5,046 nucleotides of DNA from Chloroflexota bacterium (GCA_013694795.1 JACDBS010000118.1:1-5046), one strand, 5' to 3'. Positions 1-5,046 are shown, counted from the first letter of the stretch. Numbers and translations: made by a program. Notes: generated by a model from the letters alone, not told the origin.

Positions 1-109
1 CGAGGCGGGCGAGGAGCGCGTGATCCTCTTCAACCTGTCGGGCCACGGCCACTTCGACATGGGCGCCTACGACGCCTACCTGTCGGGTTCCCTGTCCGAC
101 ATGGCCTAG
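1..109 (+). CDS. Tryptophan synthase beta chain-like protein (TrpB2 type), C-terminal end only
   Basis: This is the last 35 residues of a gene that begins before the window; the reading frame starts at base 2 and stops with TAG at 107-109. The visible peptide contains NLSGHGHFDMGAYDAYLSG, which matches the conserved C-terminal end of TrpB-family PLP enzymes, where a Ser-Gly-His-Gly motif is followed by HFD and an AYDAYL helix. The form NLSGHGHFDM is closer to the TrpB2 or TrpB-like branch than to classical TrpB. TrpB condenses indole with serine to make tryptophan in the cytoplasm. The PLP lysine and glycine-rich phosphate loop lie outside the window, so catalytic competence cannot be judged. 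Other fold-type II PLP enzymes are less likely because of the specific tail. It converges on the NTF2-like gene, with only 34 bases between the two stop codons. Confidence 0.8.
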   Translation, partial: EAGEERVILFNLSGHGHFDMGAYDAYLSGSLSDMA

Positions 110-117
110 ACCGATGC

Positions 118-143
118 GGCGCGGCGCCTCCGGGCGTCGCGCC
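118..143. terminator. Strong hairpin between convergent genes, probable bidirectional terminator
   Basis: Arms 118-128 (GGCGCGGCGCC) and 133-143 (GGCGTCGCGCC) pair over 11 bp with a single G-U wobble and a 4-base loop TCCG. The hairpin fills nearly the whole gap between two convergent stop codons. On the plus strand it is followed by CTATTTC, a short and imperfect T-run; on the minus strand there is no U-tract. The stem is clear, but termination on both strands is inferred from position. Confidence 0.6.
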
Positions 144-602
144 CTATTTCGATGGCGGCGCCATCTGCTCCACCCACTGCGCGCGCCACTCGGGTGCCGG
201 AAACTCGGGGGCGTAGAAGGTGGTCGTGCGATGGATGAGGTCGTCCTTGAGCCGAGCCAGGACGATCAGGTACCAGTTTGAGCCGTCCGGATACCGCGCG
301 CGGGCGGTGACGGTGTACACCTCCGCCTCGCCCACTACCTGCACCATCCTGAAGCTCGGCGTGAGCACCCAGTGCTCATCGGCACCGATCAGCTCGGTCT
401 CGGACAGGTTGTCACGCATCTCCTCGAATCGAGGGTAGTTGTCGAGAATCGCGAACAGGTTGACGGTGCCGCGCGTGCGCTCTCCGGACTGCGGCATCTC
501 GTCGGTGTAGTCGGGGTGCAGTACCGCTGCGAGGGTCTCCCGGTCCTGCTTATTGACGGCTTCCATCCAGCGGTCGAAGAGCTTGCGGGGCGAATCGGTC
601 AT
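144..602 (-). CDS. NTF2/SnoaL-like small protein (paralogue A)
   Basis: A 152-residue protein with the length and layout of the nuclear transport factor 2-like (SnoaL/ketosteroid isomerase-like) fold. Residues about 5-27 form an amphipathic helix (KLFDRWMEAVNKQD), followed by the characteristic LHPDYTDEMPQSGERTRG segment, then beta strands at about 78-128 (WVLTPSFRMVQVV, YTVTARARYPDG). It ends in a Trp/Pro-rich tail, APEWRAQWVEQM. Family members act as small-molecule isomerases, cyclases, hydrolases or non-enzymatic binding domains, so no reaction can be assigned. Its start codon shares ATGA with the stop of the upstream membrane-protein gene. An AAGGAG ribosome site (611-616 on plus coordinates) sits 8 bases before the ATG, inside that gene, which supports this start and translational coupling. 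It resembles the gene at 2122-2562: both carry PQSGER-RG, NYP, YP-G--W and APEWRA. The fold is a confident call; the function is unknown. Confidence 0.85.
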   Translation of the reverse strand: MTDSPRKLFDRWMEAVNKQDRETLAAVLHPDYTDEMPQSGERTRGTVNLFAILDNYPRFEEMRDNLSETELIGADEHWVLTPSFRMVQVVGEAEVYTVTARARYPDGSNWYLIVLARLKDDLIHRTTTFYAPEFPAPEWRAQWVEQMAPPSK

Positions 603-1097
603 GAGAAGGGCTCCTTGGCGGCGGCCTCGACGAGCGCTCGCTGTGGTTCCGTCGCGTAGCGATTGAGCTCGGCAATCTCGCGTGCGCTGAAGATTCGCGG
701 GCGGAGCAGCTCGAGCGCTGTGAGCTGCGCATCGTTGACCCCGCGCAGGATCATGCGACGCACCTCGTCCGGCAGGGACTCATCGGTCCGAGCCTGCTCA
801 TAGCCATCGTGGCCGAGGTACGAGAGCCACCGACTGCAGCTCGGCGGCAGGGAGCCAGGTGGCGAGCTCGGGCAGGAGCCTGTCGAACGTCGCTCGGCTC
901 ATCTGGCCGAATGCGCCGTAGGTCAGCGCGGTGAAGACGGACAGCTGGTTGGCGGTCAACTCGAAGTACACCGCACGACCCGCGTTACGCGCACGGCGCG
1001 CGTACTCCCGGCGATTGATGTACAGCCCAACCAGCAGCCACCCGAAAACGCCGACGATGGCGCCGGTGGTGGCGAGGAGGATGCGCTCGAGGTCCAT
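599..1097 (-). pseudogene. Small membrane-anchored protein, interrupted by an apparent +1 frameshift
   Basis: Read from ATG at 1097, the first frame gives a single transmembrane helix at residues 6-27 (ILLATTGAIVGVFGWLLVGLYI). A basic stretch follows (NRREYARRAR), placing the C-terminus in the cytoplasm by the positive-inside rule, and then a soluble helical region to about residue 90 (ATWLPAAELQSVAL). This frame stops at 798-800. A second frame, shifted by one base, continues with well-formed coding sequence from about 820 (YLGHDGYEQARTDESLPDEV) to TGA at 599-601. Removing one base near 818-836 would give an intact product of about 165 residues. The restored stop overlaps the start of the NTF2-like gene in ATGA, as expected of a real operon partner, and this supports the join. 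I do not recognise the family. There is no clear Shine-Dalgarno site at the start; a TACGAT box ends 9 bases before the ATG, so the transcript may be nearly leaderless. The shift could be a true mutation or a sequencing or assembly error. Confidence 0.7.
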
Positions 1098-1251
1098 CCG
1101 ATTCGCATCGTAGTCGCCACCGCCGCCCGATGGGAAGTGTCAAGGGCACGCGTGCAGGCGATCGGCACATCACCGAACCGCGGATCCGATCTGCCGCCAG
1201 CCGGAGCCGACACGTCAGGTGGCAGCCCATCCTGCGCTGGCGTGCCGGCTG

Positions 1252-1257
1252 TATTCT
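1252..1257 (+). promoter_or_regulatory. Possible -10 box for the response regulator gene
   Basis: TATTCT in a GC-rich gap resembles a -10 element and would place transcription start near 1264, about 100 bases before the response regulator ATG. No convincing -35 hexamer lies 16-18 bases upstream, so this is a weak call based on the -10 box and position only. Confidence 0.3.
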
Positions 1258-1268
1258 ATGTGGGTAGT

Positions 1269-1341
1269 CGACGGTTTCCCTTCTGCGTGCCCCGCGCAGC
1301 GGCAGAATGGCGACCGTCGCGTGCCGACGGTGCCTCGTCGG
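1269..1341 (+). promoter_or_regulatory. Structured 5' leader with four alternately complementary segments
   Basis: Four short segments lie in order before the response regulator: 1269-1275 CGACGGT, 1313-1319 ACCGTCG, 1324-1331 CCGACGGT and 1336-1341 CGTCGG. Segment 2 can pair with segment 1 (7 bp) or with segment 3 (7 bp, 5-base loop), and segment 3 can pair with segment 4 (6 bp, 6-base loop). A further small hairpin, CTGCG/CGCAG (1283-1287 with 1295-1299), sits inside the 1:2 loop. The last segment ends shortly before the GGGAGG ribosome site. The complementarity is visible in the sequence; a regulatory switch is inference, and GC-rich DNA yields such matches readily. Confidence 0.35.
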
Positions 1342-1361
1342 ACAGCGAAGGGAGGAATTAC

Positions 1362-1757
1362 ATGGCGCCGCGGGTAACTGTTGTCAATGACAGCCCGGAG
1401 TTTCTGGAGCTGGTCGGCGATATTCTTGCCGATGAGCGCATTCCCACCATCCTCATCGACGGTGACCAGCCTGACGCCCTGGAGCGCATCCGGGCGTCGA
1501 CGCCCGACATCCTTATGCTCGACCTGCGGATGGGAACCGACGAGCTCCATGGCTGGGACATCGCACAGGAAATACGGCGTGACCCCATGCTGGAAGCTTT
1601 GCCAATCCTTGTGTGCAGCGCGGACGTTGAGGGGCTGAAGTCTATCGCGGATCAGCTCGATGCGACTCGCAACGTGGGCACGCTGCTCAAGCCCTTCAGT
1701 GTCGACCGGCTGGCGGAGGCGATTAACGAGCTTCTCAGCGAGCCTGCTCCTCGCTAG
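1362..1757 (+). CDS. Single-domain response regulator (REC domain only)
   Basis: A 131-residue protein consisting of one receiver domain with no output domain. It has the beta-1 acidic site as VVNDSPE (Asn9-Asp10), the phospho-acceptor Asp54 in DILMLDLRM, the switch residue Ser86 in LVCSAD, and the conserved Lys110-Pro111 in LLKPF. REC domains normally carry two acidic residues at the first site; here the first is Asn, a tolerated variant seen in some regulators that may alter Mg2+ binding. The start at 1362 is chosen because GGGAGG (1350-1355) lies 6 bases upstream. The frame is open back to 1137, but the extra 75 residues look non-coding. Stand-alone REC proteins usually relay phosphate or control a partner by binding. 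No histidine kinase is in the window, so it is an orphan here. Its 3' end overlaps the convergent small gene by 23 bases. Confidence 0.9.
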   Translation: MAPRVTVVNDSPEFLELVGDILADERIPTILIDGDQPDALERIRASTPDILMLDLRMGTDELHGWDIAQEIRRDPMLEALPILVCSADVEGLKSIADQLDATRNVGTLLKPFSVDRLAEAINELLSEPAPR

Positions 1758-1962
1758 GGCCTGGGCCGTCGAGCTCATGACGGGCGTCCGCGAGGCGTTC
1801 TTTCAGGTCCGGGTAGGGCTCAACAGAGGCTTCGAGCTCTCTGAAAAGTATCTCCGCGCGATCACGGATTCCCTTCATCGTCTCCGCGTTGCGGTGGTTC
1901 TTCTCACCTCGATAGATGACGAGGATCGCTCGGAGCTGAAGTTCAATGCGACGGCGATCCAT
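1735..1962 (-). CDS. Small uncharacterised charged helical protein
   Basis: A 75-residue predicted protein that I do not recognise. It is rich in Arg, Glu and Leu and looks mostly helical: residues 1-18 MDRRRIELQLRAILVIYR, 21-45 with KNHRNAETMKGIRDR, and 52-66 with DLKERLADARHEL. It ends in a Gly/Pro/Ser/Glu tail. There are no cysteines, transmembrane segment or known catalytic motif. The start at 1962 is preferred because GGGAA lies 6 bases upstream; an in-frame ATG at 2046 would add 28 residues, but it has no ribosome site and that stretch looks less protein-like. A weak TTGAGC/TATTGC promoter pair with 16-base spacing lies at 1998-2025 on this strand. The plus strand is also open here, but its translation looks less natural. 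The last 23 bases are antisense to the end of the response regulator. It could be a regulator partner or a chance ORF. Confidence 0.5.
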   Translation of the reverse strand: MDRRRIELQLRAILVIYRGEKNHRNAETMKGIRDRAEILFRELEASVEPYPDLKERLADARHELDGPGPSEEQAR

Positions 1963-2091
1963 GTCCGGTTCCCAAGGTACGGAGTGGAGGCGCACTCGCA
2001 ATATGTATGCCGACTGATTGCTCAACCGACGGGTGAATTCGTCCATAACTGCCGATCGGGCGTGGGGTCCGATGCCGCATACGGGTCGAGG

Positions 2092-2117
2092 TACACTCCC
2101 GACAAATGTCGGAGAGG
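2092..2117 (+). promoter_or_regulatory. Likely -10 box, palindrome and ribosome site for the second NTF2-like gene
   Basis: TACACT (2092-2097) is a good -10 hexamer that would start transcription near 2104. It is followed at once by the perfect inverted repeat CCGACA-AA-TGTCGG (2099-2112), which would straddle the transcription start, and then by the ribosome site GGAGAGG (2111-2117), which ends 4 bases before the ATG. The palindrome shares its last two bases with the ribosome site. This could be a repressor operator or a short RNA hairpin limiting ribosome access. No clear -35 box is seen. Confidence 0.45.
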
Positions 2118-2121
2118 CGCG

Positions 2122-2562
2122 ATGGTTGCTTCGAACAATCGACAAGTCGTGGACCGATACGCCCGTGCCATGACCGAGGTCGACCTGGACGCCGTGGATG
2201 AGCTGCTCCACGACGACGTCATCGTCGAGGTCCCGCAGTCCGGTGAGCGCATTCGGGGCCGCGCGAACCGCCGGGCAACGATGGAGAACTACCCCGACGG
2301 AGGCATCCGGCGAGTTCTCGGGCGCGTCATCGGCGGCGAAGACCAATGGATCGCGACACCCGCCTACACCGTCGTTCGGGTGTCCGGGCAGGGCGACGAG
2401 TTCGTCATCGTCGGCAAGATCCGCTACCCCAACGGTGAGATATGGCACAGCGTCGAGCTCGCCATGTTGAGCGATGGCAAGATCGCTCGCCTCACCTCGT
2501 ACTTCGGGGCGCCGTTCGAGGCGCCCGAGTGGCGAGCACCGTACGTCGAGCGCATCGAGTGA
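2122..2562 (+). CDS. NTF2/SnoaL-like small protein (paralogue B)
   Basis: A 146-residue protein of the NTF2-like/SnoaL-like fold. An N-terminal helix (NRQVVDRYARAMTEVD, about 6-21) leads into DELLHDDVIVEVPQSGERIRG. Strands follow at about 76-128 (WIATPAYTVVRVSG, FVIVGKIRYPNGEIW), with the tail GAPFEAPEWRAPYVERIE. It shares the order PQSGER-RG, NYP, YP-G--W and APEWRA with the protein at 144-602, so the two belong to one subfamily. The DNA is also locally identical (CCGCAGTCCGG, 11 bases), though mostly diverged. The start at 2122 is supported by GGAGAGG directly upstream; the same frame is open well before it, but that part does not resemble the family. The reaction is unknown; the cavity of such folds usually binds a small hydrophobic ligand. 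It is probably monocistronic, with divergent and convergent neighbours on either side. Confidence 0.85.
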   Translation: MVASNNRQVVDRYARAMTEVDLDAVDELLHDDVIVEVPQSGERIRGRANRRATMENYPDGGIRRVLGRVIGGEDQWIATPAYTVVRVSGQGDEFVIVGKIRYPNGEIWHSVELAMLSDGKIARLTSYFGAPFEAPEWRAPYVERIE

Positions 2563-2592
2563 CGGCCTGGCGAAGCCAAGAACGGCAGCGAC

Positions 2593-2618
2593 CCTCGCCG
2601 TCCGCTACGGCGGCGAGG
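2593..2618. terminator. GC-rich hairpin between convergent genes, possible terminator
   Basis: CCTCGCCG (2593-2600) and CGGCGAGG (2611-2618) pair perfectly over 8 bp and can extend by two more pairs (one of them G-U), leaving a 6-base loop. The hairpin lies in the 93-base gap between the convergent stops of the second NTF2-like gene and the membrane-anchored gene. No T-run follows on either strand, so intrinsic termination is uncertain, though the position fits. Confidence 0.45.
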
Positions 2619-2655
2619 AGTTCGGTGCCATGCAGCGGCGAGAGATCGCTTCGGC

Positions 2656-3276
2656 CTAGTAATGTGGCTCGTCGAGGAGCCAGCGACCCTCGACCCGGAC
2701 CAGCCTCCAATAGCCGATGAAGTCGCGGGTCGCGCCTGAGTCATAAGTCTCTGTGAAGTTTGCCTGAACCGTCGCGCGGCTTCCTCGTTGCTCCGCGACG
2801 GAGAGTTGATGGAACGTGATGCTCGCCGTCCCCGAGAACCGCTGGTCGAGATTTCCCTCGCGCGGATACGTAGCCTTCATGCGGTCGCTCCAGAGGGAGT
2901 AGGCCGCGTCAAAGTCGCCCTCGGCCACGTACCGATACCACGCGGCCACGGCGTCGTCCGGCTGCGCGAGGGCGACCATCGGCGCGGTCGGCGCGGGAGT
3001 GGCGATCTGCGTGGCCGGCGGTGGCGCATGTGATGGGCGGAGCACTGGCGTCACGGTTGGCGTCTGTGCGACGGTGGCAGTCGGCGTCGGCGTCGGCTCT
3101 GCCTCCGGGATTACCGCGCCCCCCGGCTCTCCCGCGAAGATCGTTGGCGCGGGGGTGATTGTTGGCTGGCCAATCGGCCGACCTACCCCGAGCATGGCCA
3201 TGATGCTGAGCGCCGCGACCAGGGCGCCGCCCACGGCCAGAAGCTGGAGCTGTCTGTTCGGTTGCTTCGTTCGCAC
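2656..3276 (-). CDS. Membrane-anchored protein with Pro/Thr-rich linker and NTF2-like C-terminal domain
   Basis: A 206-residue predicted cell-surface protein read from GTG at 3276. Residues 1-9 are basic (MRTKQPNRQ), followed by a hydrophobic segment at about 10-31 (LQLLAVGGALVAALSIMAML). It has no lipobox cysteine, so it is more likely an uncleaved anchor or an ordinary signal peptide than a lipoprotein. Residues about 38-99 are a low-complexity Pro/Thr/Ala linker (EPTPTPTATVAQTPTVTP). The C-terminal domain at about 105-206 (DDAVAAWYRYVAEGDFDAAY to YWRLVRVEGRWLLDEPHY) has the helix-then-strands pattern and the closing RxEGRWLLDEPHY seen in NTF2-like/DUF4878-type extracytoplasmic domains. GGAGAG lies only 2 bases before this GTG, which is tight; a GTG at 3312 would add 12 residues but has no ribosome site. 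The frame is open further upstream, but that part is antisense to the oxidoreductase. The function is unknown; binding or cell-wall association is inferred from the architecture. Confidence 0.8.
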   Translation of the reverse strand: MRTKQPNRQLQLLAVGGALVAALSIMAMLGVGRPIGQPTITPAPTIFAGEPGGAVIPEAEPTPTPTATVAQTPTVTPVLRPSHAPPPATQIATPAPTAPMVALAQPDDAVAAWYRYVAEGDFDAAYSLWSDRMKATYPREGNLDQRFSGTASITFHQLSVAEQRGSRATVQANFTETYDSGATRDFIGYWRLVRVEGRWLLDEPHY

Positions 3277-3313
3277 GGCTCTCCATGAGCATTGCGCGTA
3301 CCACCGTGGCACG

Positions 3314-4201
3314 ATGTCGTTCATGAAGTTCGGGCTCCAGATCAACCAGTTCACGTGGCCGGGCGGAGCTGCGGCCATCGGTCCGACGCTGGCGCGCGTG
3401 GCCCGTACTGCCGACGATGCCGGCTTCGACTCCATATGGGTCATGGATCACTTCTTCCAGATCCGCGGGCTCGGCCCGCCCGAGGCGCCCATGCTGGAGG
3501 GCCAGACGGCATTGGGTTTCCTGGCGGCGCACACCGACAGAGCGCGCGTGGGTCTCATGGTCGGCGGCGTCCATTACCGGGCGGCGGGACTGTGGATCAA
3601 GGCCACCACCACGCTCGACGTGCTCAGCGGAGGACGCGCATGGTTCGGCATCGGCGCCGCCTGGAACGAGCACGAGTCGAAGGCGCTCGGCTTCACGTTC
3701 CCGCCCCTGCGCGAGCGCTTCGATCAGTTGGAGGACACGCTCCAGATGGCGCACGCCATGTGGTCGGGTGGCAGTGGCACGGCCGAGCGGTTCGACGGGA
3801 AGCACACCACCGCCACGCACCTCATCAACTCGCCGCAGTCGCTCAGCAAGCCGCGGGTGCCGATCCTCGTCGGCGGTGGAGGAGAGCGCAAGACATTGCG
3901 CCTGGTCGCGCAATACGCCGATGCCTGCAACATCTTCGGCCGCTCGCCCGACTTCGTCCGCGACAAGCTGGCGGTCCTGCGCGAGCACTGCGAGCGGCTC
4001 GAGCGTCGCTACGACGAGATCGAGAAGACGGTCCTGACCAGCGTGAATCCCGACGAGGAGACGACGGAGGCTACGGTCGAGCGCTTCGGCGGGCTGGGTG
4101 AAGCCGGTGCCCAACACATCATCTTCAGCGTCCGCGGCGTAGCCGATACGTCACGCCTCAACCGCATCGGCGCGGAGATCCTGCCGCAGCTGCGCGACTG
4201 A
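3314..4201 (+). CDS. LLM class F420-dependent oxidoreductase, Rv1855c-like
   Basis: A 295-residue protein (292 if started at the ATG at 3323) of the luciferase-like monooxygenase superfamily, a TIM-barrel fold. Numbered from the 3323 start, visible landmarks are MKFGLQINQFTWPGG (1-15), ARTADDAGFDSIWVMDHFFQ (about 28-46), LEGQTALGFLAAHTDRARVG (58-77), TTLDVLSGGRAWFGIGAAWN (96-115) and VGGGGERKTLRLVAQYADAC (183-202). The last two are hallmarks of the F420-dependent Rv1855c-type group. These enzymes use reduced coenzyme F420 (or sometimes FMN) to reduce or oxidise small organic substrates in the cytoplasm. The substrate cannot be inferred, and the cofactor is assigned by family only. Neither ATG has a strong ribosome site; MKFG is the family's usual beginning, so 3323 is equally plausible. 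It is divergent from the membrane-anchored gene with under 50 bases between starts. Length is normal and no catalytic region looks missing. Confidence 0.9.
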   Translation: MSFMKFGLQINQFTWPGGAAAIGPTLARVARTADDAGFDSIWVMDHFFQIRGLGPPEAPMLEGQTALGFLAAHTDRARVGLMVGGVHYRAAGLWIKATTTLDVLSGGRAWFGIGAAWNEHESKALGFTFPPLRERFDQLEDTLQMAHAMWSGGSGTAERFDGKHTTATHLINSPQSLSKPRVPILVGGGGERKTLRLVAQYADACNIFGRSPDFVRDKLAVLREHCERLERRYDEIEKTVLTSVNPDEETTEATVERFGGLGEAGAQHIIFSVRGVADTSRLNRIGAEILPQLRD

Positions 4202-4400
4202 TGCTTCCTGCGAGGTACGCTGCCACCTGCCAGCCAGGATCGGCTTGGGCGAGCCGAGCGGTCGGGATCAGCGGTTGACCCGGCAGATCCAAGCGTGAAC
4301 CGCCGCTCCACATGCTTGACTCAGGCGCCGGGCATGCCTAAGCCAACGGTGGTTGGAGTCTGGCAGCGCCGCGGGGCTCTTGGTCCGGCCCGAAGTCAGG
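4202..4400. other. Convergent intergenic gap with two small hairpins
   Basis: This 199-base gap separates the convergent stops of the oxidoreductase and prolyl-tRNA synthetase genes. On the plus side, CGGCTT-GGGC-GAGCCG (4241-4256) forms a 6-bp stem including one G-U pair. On the minus side, CCAAC-GGTG-GTTGG (4343-4356) forms a perfect 5-bp stem. Either could end transcription of the adjacent gene, but neither has a T-run. I see no credible ORF, tRNA or repeat array. Confidence 0.35.
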
Positions 4401-5046
4401 TCATCCCGTCAGCTCAGCGACGACGTCGTCAACAGGACGCACTGAGCGCTCGCCGCTGGCCCGATCCGTGACCTCGACGCCGCCGGCAGCCAACGAGCGC
4501 GGCGACAACGTGACGATGGTCGGCATGCCCAACAGCTCCGCATCGGTGAACTTGACGCCGGGCGACTCGTCGCGGTCGTCGTACAGGACCGATACGCCCG
4601 CATCGGTCAGGCGGTCGTAGAGCCCGTCGGCAGCTTCGGCGACGGCCGGATCGCGCTGCGCACCGATAGCCACCAGGTGCGCCCGATACGGCGCCACCTC
4701 GGTCGGCCAGACGATGCCCTTGTCGTCGTGATGCGCCTCGACGACGCAGGCCAGGGCGCGACCGAGCCCGATGCCGTATGAGCCCATGACCGGATGATGC
4801 CGGCTGCCGTCCTCAGCCAGGAAGGTGGCACCCAGCGCCTCGGTGAAATCGGTGCCGAGCTTGAAGATGTTGCCGACCTCGATGCCCTGGGCCAGCCGCA
4901 CCGGCGCGCCACACTTGGGACATGGGTCACCCTCGCGCACGTTGGCGATGTCGACGATCACGTCGGGAGTAAAGTCCTCGCCGACGTTCACGTTGCGCAG
5001 GTGGACGCCGGGCTTGTTGGCGCCAGCGACCAGGTTTGCGGAGGAC
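4401..5046 (-). CDS. proS: Prolyl-tRNA synthetase, C-terminal part
   Basis: The last 214 residues of a gene that begins beyond the right edge; the frame is open to the window end and stops with TGA at 4401-4403. ProRS attaches proline to tRNA-Pro in the cytoplasm. Reading from the edge, the peptide has the segment GANKPGVHLRNVNVGEDF, typical of the region after the editing insertion in bacterial ProRS. Next come a CPKCG pair, the IEVGNIFKLGTDFTEALGAT stretch and class II motif 3 (GSYGIGLGRALACVVE) with its ATP-binding arginine. The C-terminal anticodon-binding domain follows (VAPYRAHLVAIGAQ to LYDDRDESPGVKFTDAELLG), ending in VVAELTG. Everything visible is intact and matches the bacterial-type enzyme with an editing domain. 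A GTG at 4991 is in frame but is not the true start, because family sequence continues upstream of it. Motifs 1 and 2 are outside the window. Confidence 0.95.
   Translation of the reverse strand, partial: SSANLVAGANKPGVHLRNVNVGEDFTPDVIVDIANVREGDPCPKCGAPVRLAQGIEVGNIFKLGTDFTEALGATFLAEDGSRHHPVMGSYGIGLGRALACVVEAHHDDKGIVWPTEVAPYRAHLVAIGAQRDPAVAEAADGLYDRLTDAGVSVLYDDRDESPGVKFTDAELLGMPTIVTLSPRSLAAGGVEVTDRASGERSVRPVDDVVAELTG

Noticed and set aside
1107..1143. TTGACA and TACGAT as a promoter for the membrane protein gene
   Set aside because: Both hexamers are present on the minus strand, but the 25-base spacing is too long for one sigma-70 promoter; TACGAT alone may still serve a near-leaderless start.
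1137..1361. N-terminal extension of the response regulator
   Set aside because: The extra residues are low in hydrophobic structure, no ribosome site precedes them, and a strong site sits before the ATG at 1362.
1660..2121. Plus-strand open frame leading into paralogue B
   Set aside because: The upstream part matches no part of the NTF2-like family and overlaps the response regulator in another frame; GGAGAGG fixes the start at 2122.
144..2562. Inverted repeat formed by the two NTF2-like genes
   Set aside because: The proteins are related, but the DNA is identical only over short stretches such as 11 bases, too little to act as a recombining repeat.
2909..4117. Long open frame on the minus strand across the oxidoreductase gene
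   Set aside because: It is antisense to a clearly recognised enzyme and its translation is Arg/Ala/Gly-rich without family features; long antisense frames are expected in GC-rich coding DNA.
4241..4330. Possible tRNA in the gap before proS
   Set aside because: Some short complementary pieces exist, but there is no acceptor stem, no GGTTCRA T-loop and no cloverleaf on either strand.

Overview
The window looks like a chromosomal segment of a high-GC bacterium, most likely from Chloroflexota or Actinomycetota. This is an inference from four signs: strong G/C preference at third codon positions, an F420-dependent LLM-class oxidoreductase of the Rv1855c type, a TrpB2-style tryptophan synthase beta tail, and a proline/threonine-rich membrane-anchored protein with an NTF2-like tail. 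I see no mobile element, CRISPR array, tRNA or rRNA.

Layout, left to right: the 3' end of a TrpB-like gene (+, to 109) meets an NTF2/SnoaL-like gene (-, 144-602) across a strong hairpin at 118-143. The NTF2-like gene is the second gene of a two-gene operon. Its upstream partner (599-1097, -) is a small membrane-anchored protein with an apparent single-base frameshift near 818-836, so it appears as two fragments. A divergent region with a structured leader (about 1264-1350) precedes a single-domain response regulator (+, 1362-1757). The 3' end of the regulator overlaps tail-to-tail with a small uncharacterised gene (-, 1735-1962). A second NTF2-like gene, paralogous to the first, follows (+, 2122-2562); a 14-bp palindrome sits just upstream of its start. 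After a strong hairpin at 2593-2618 comes a membrane-anchored protein whose C-terminal domain also resembles NTF2-like folds (-, 2656-3276). It is divergent from the F420-dependent oxidoreductase (+, about 3314-4201). The window closes with the 3' part of prolyl-tRNA synthetase (-, 4401 to the edge).

The genes do not form one clear pathway. Transcription switches strand seven times across nine genes, and only the membrane protein/NTF2-like pair forms an operon. The ends are housekeeping (tryptophan synthesis, tRNA charging) and the middle is a lineage-specific set of small proteins. I found no convincing new multi-gene system. The points most worth a second look are the frameshifted gene, the alternately complementary leader before the response regulator, the three NTF2-like domains within about 3 kb, and the small antisense-overlapping gene.
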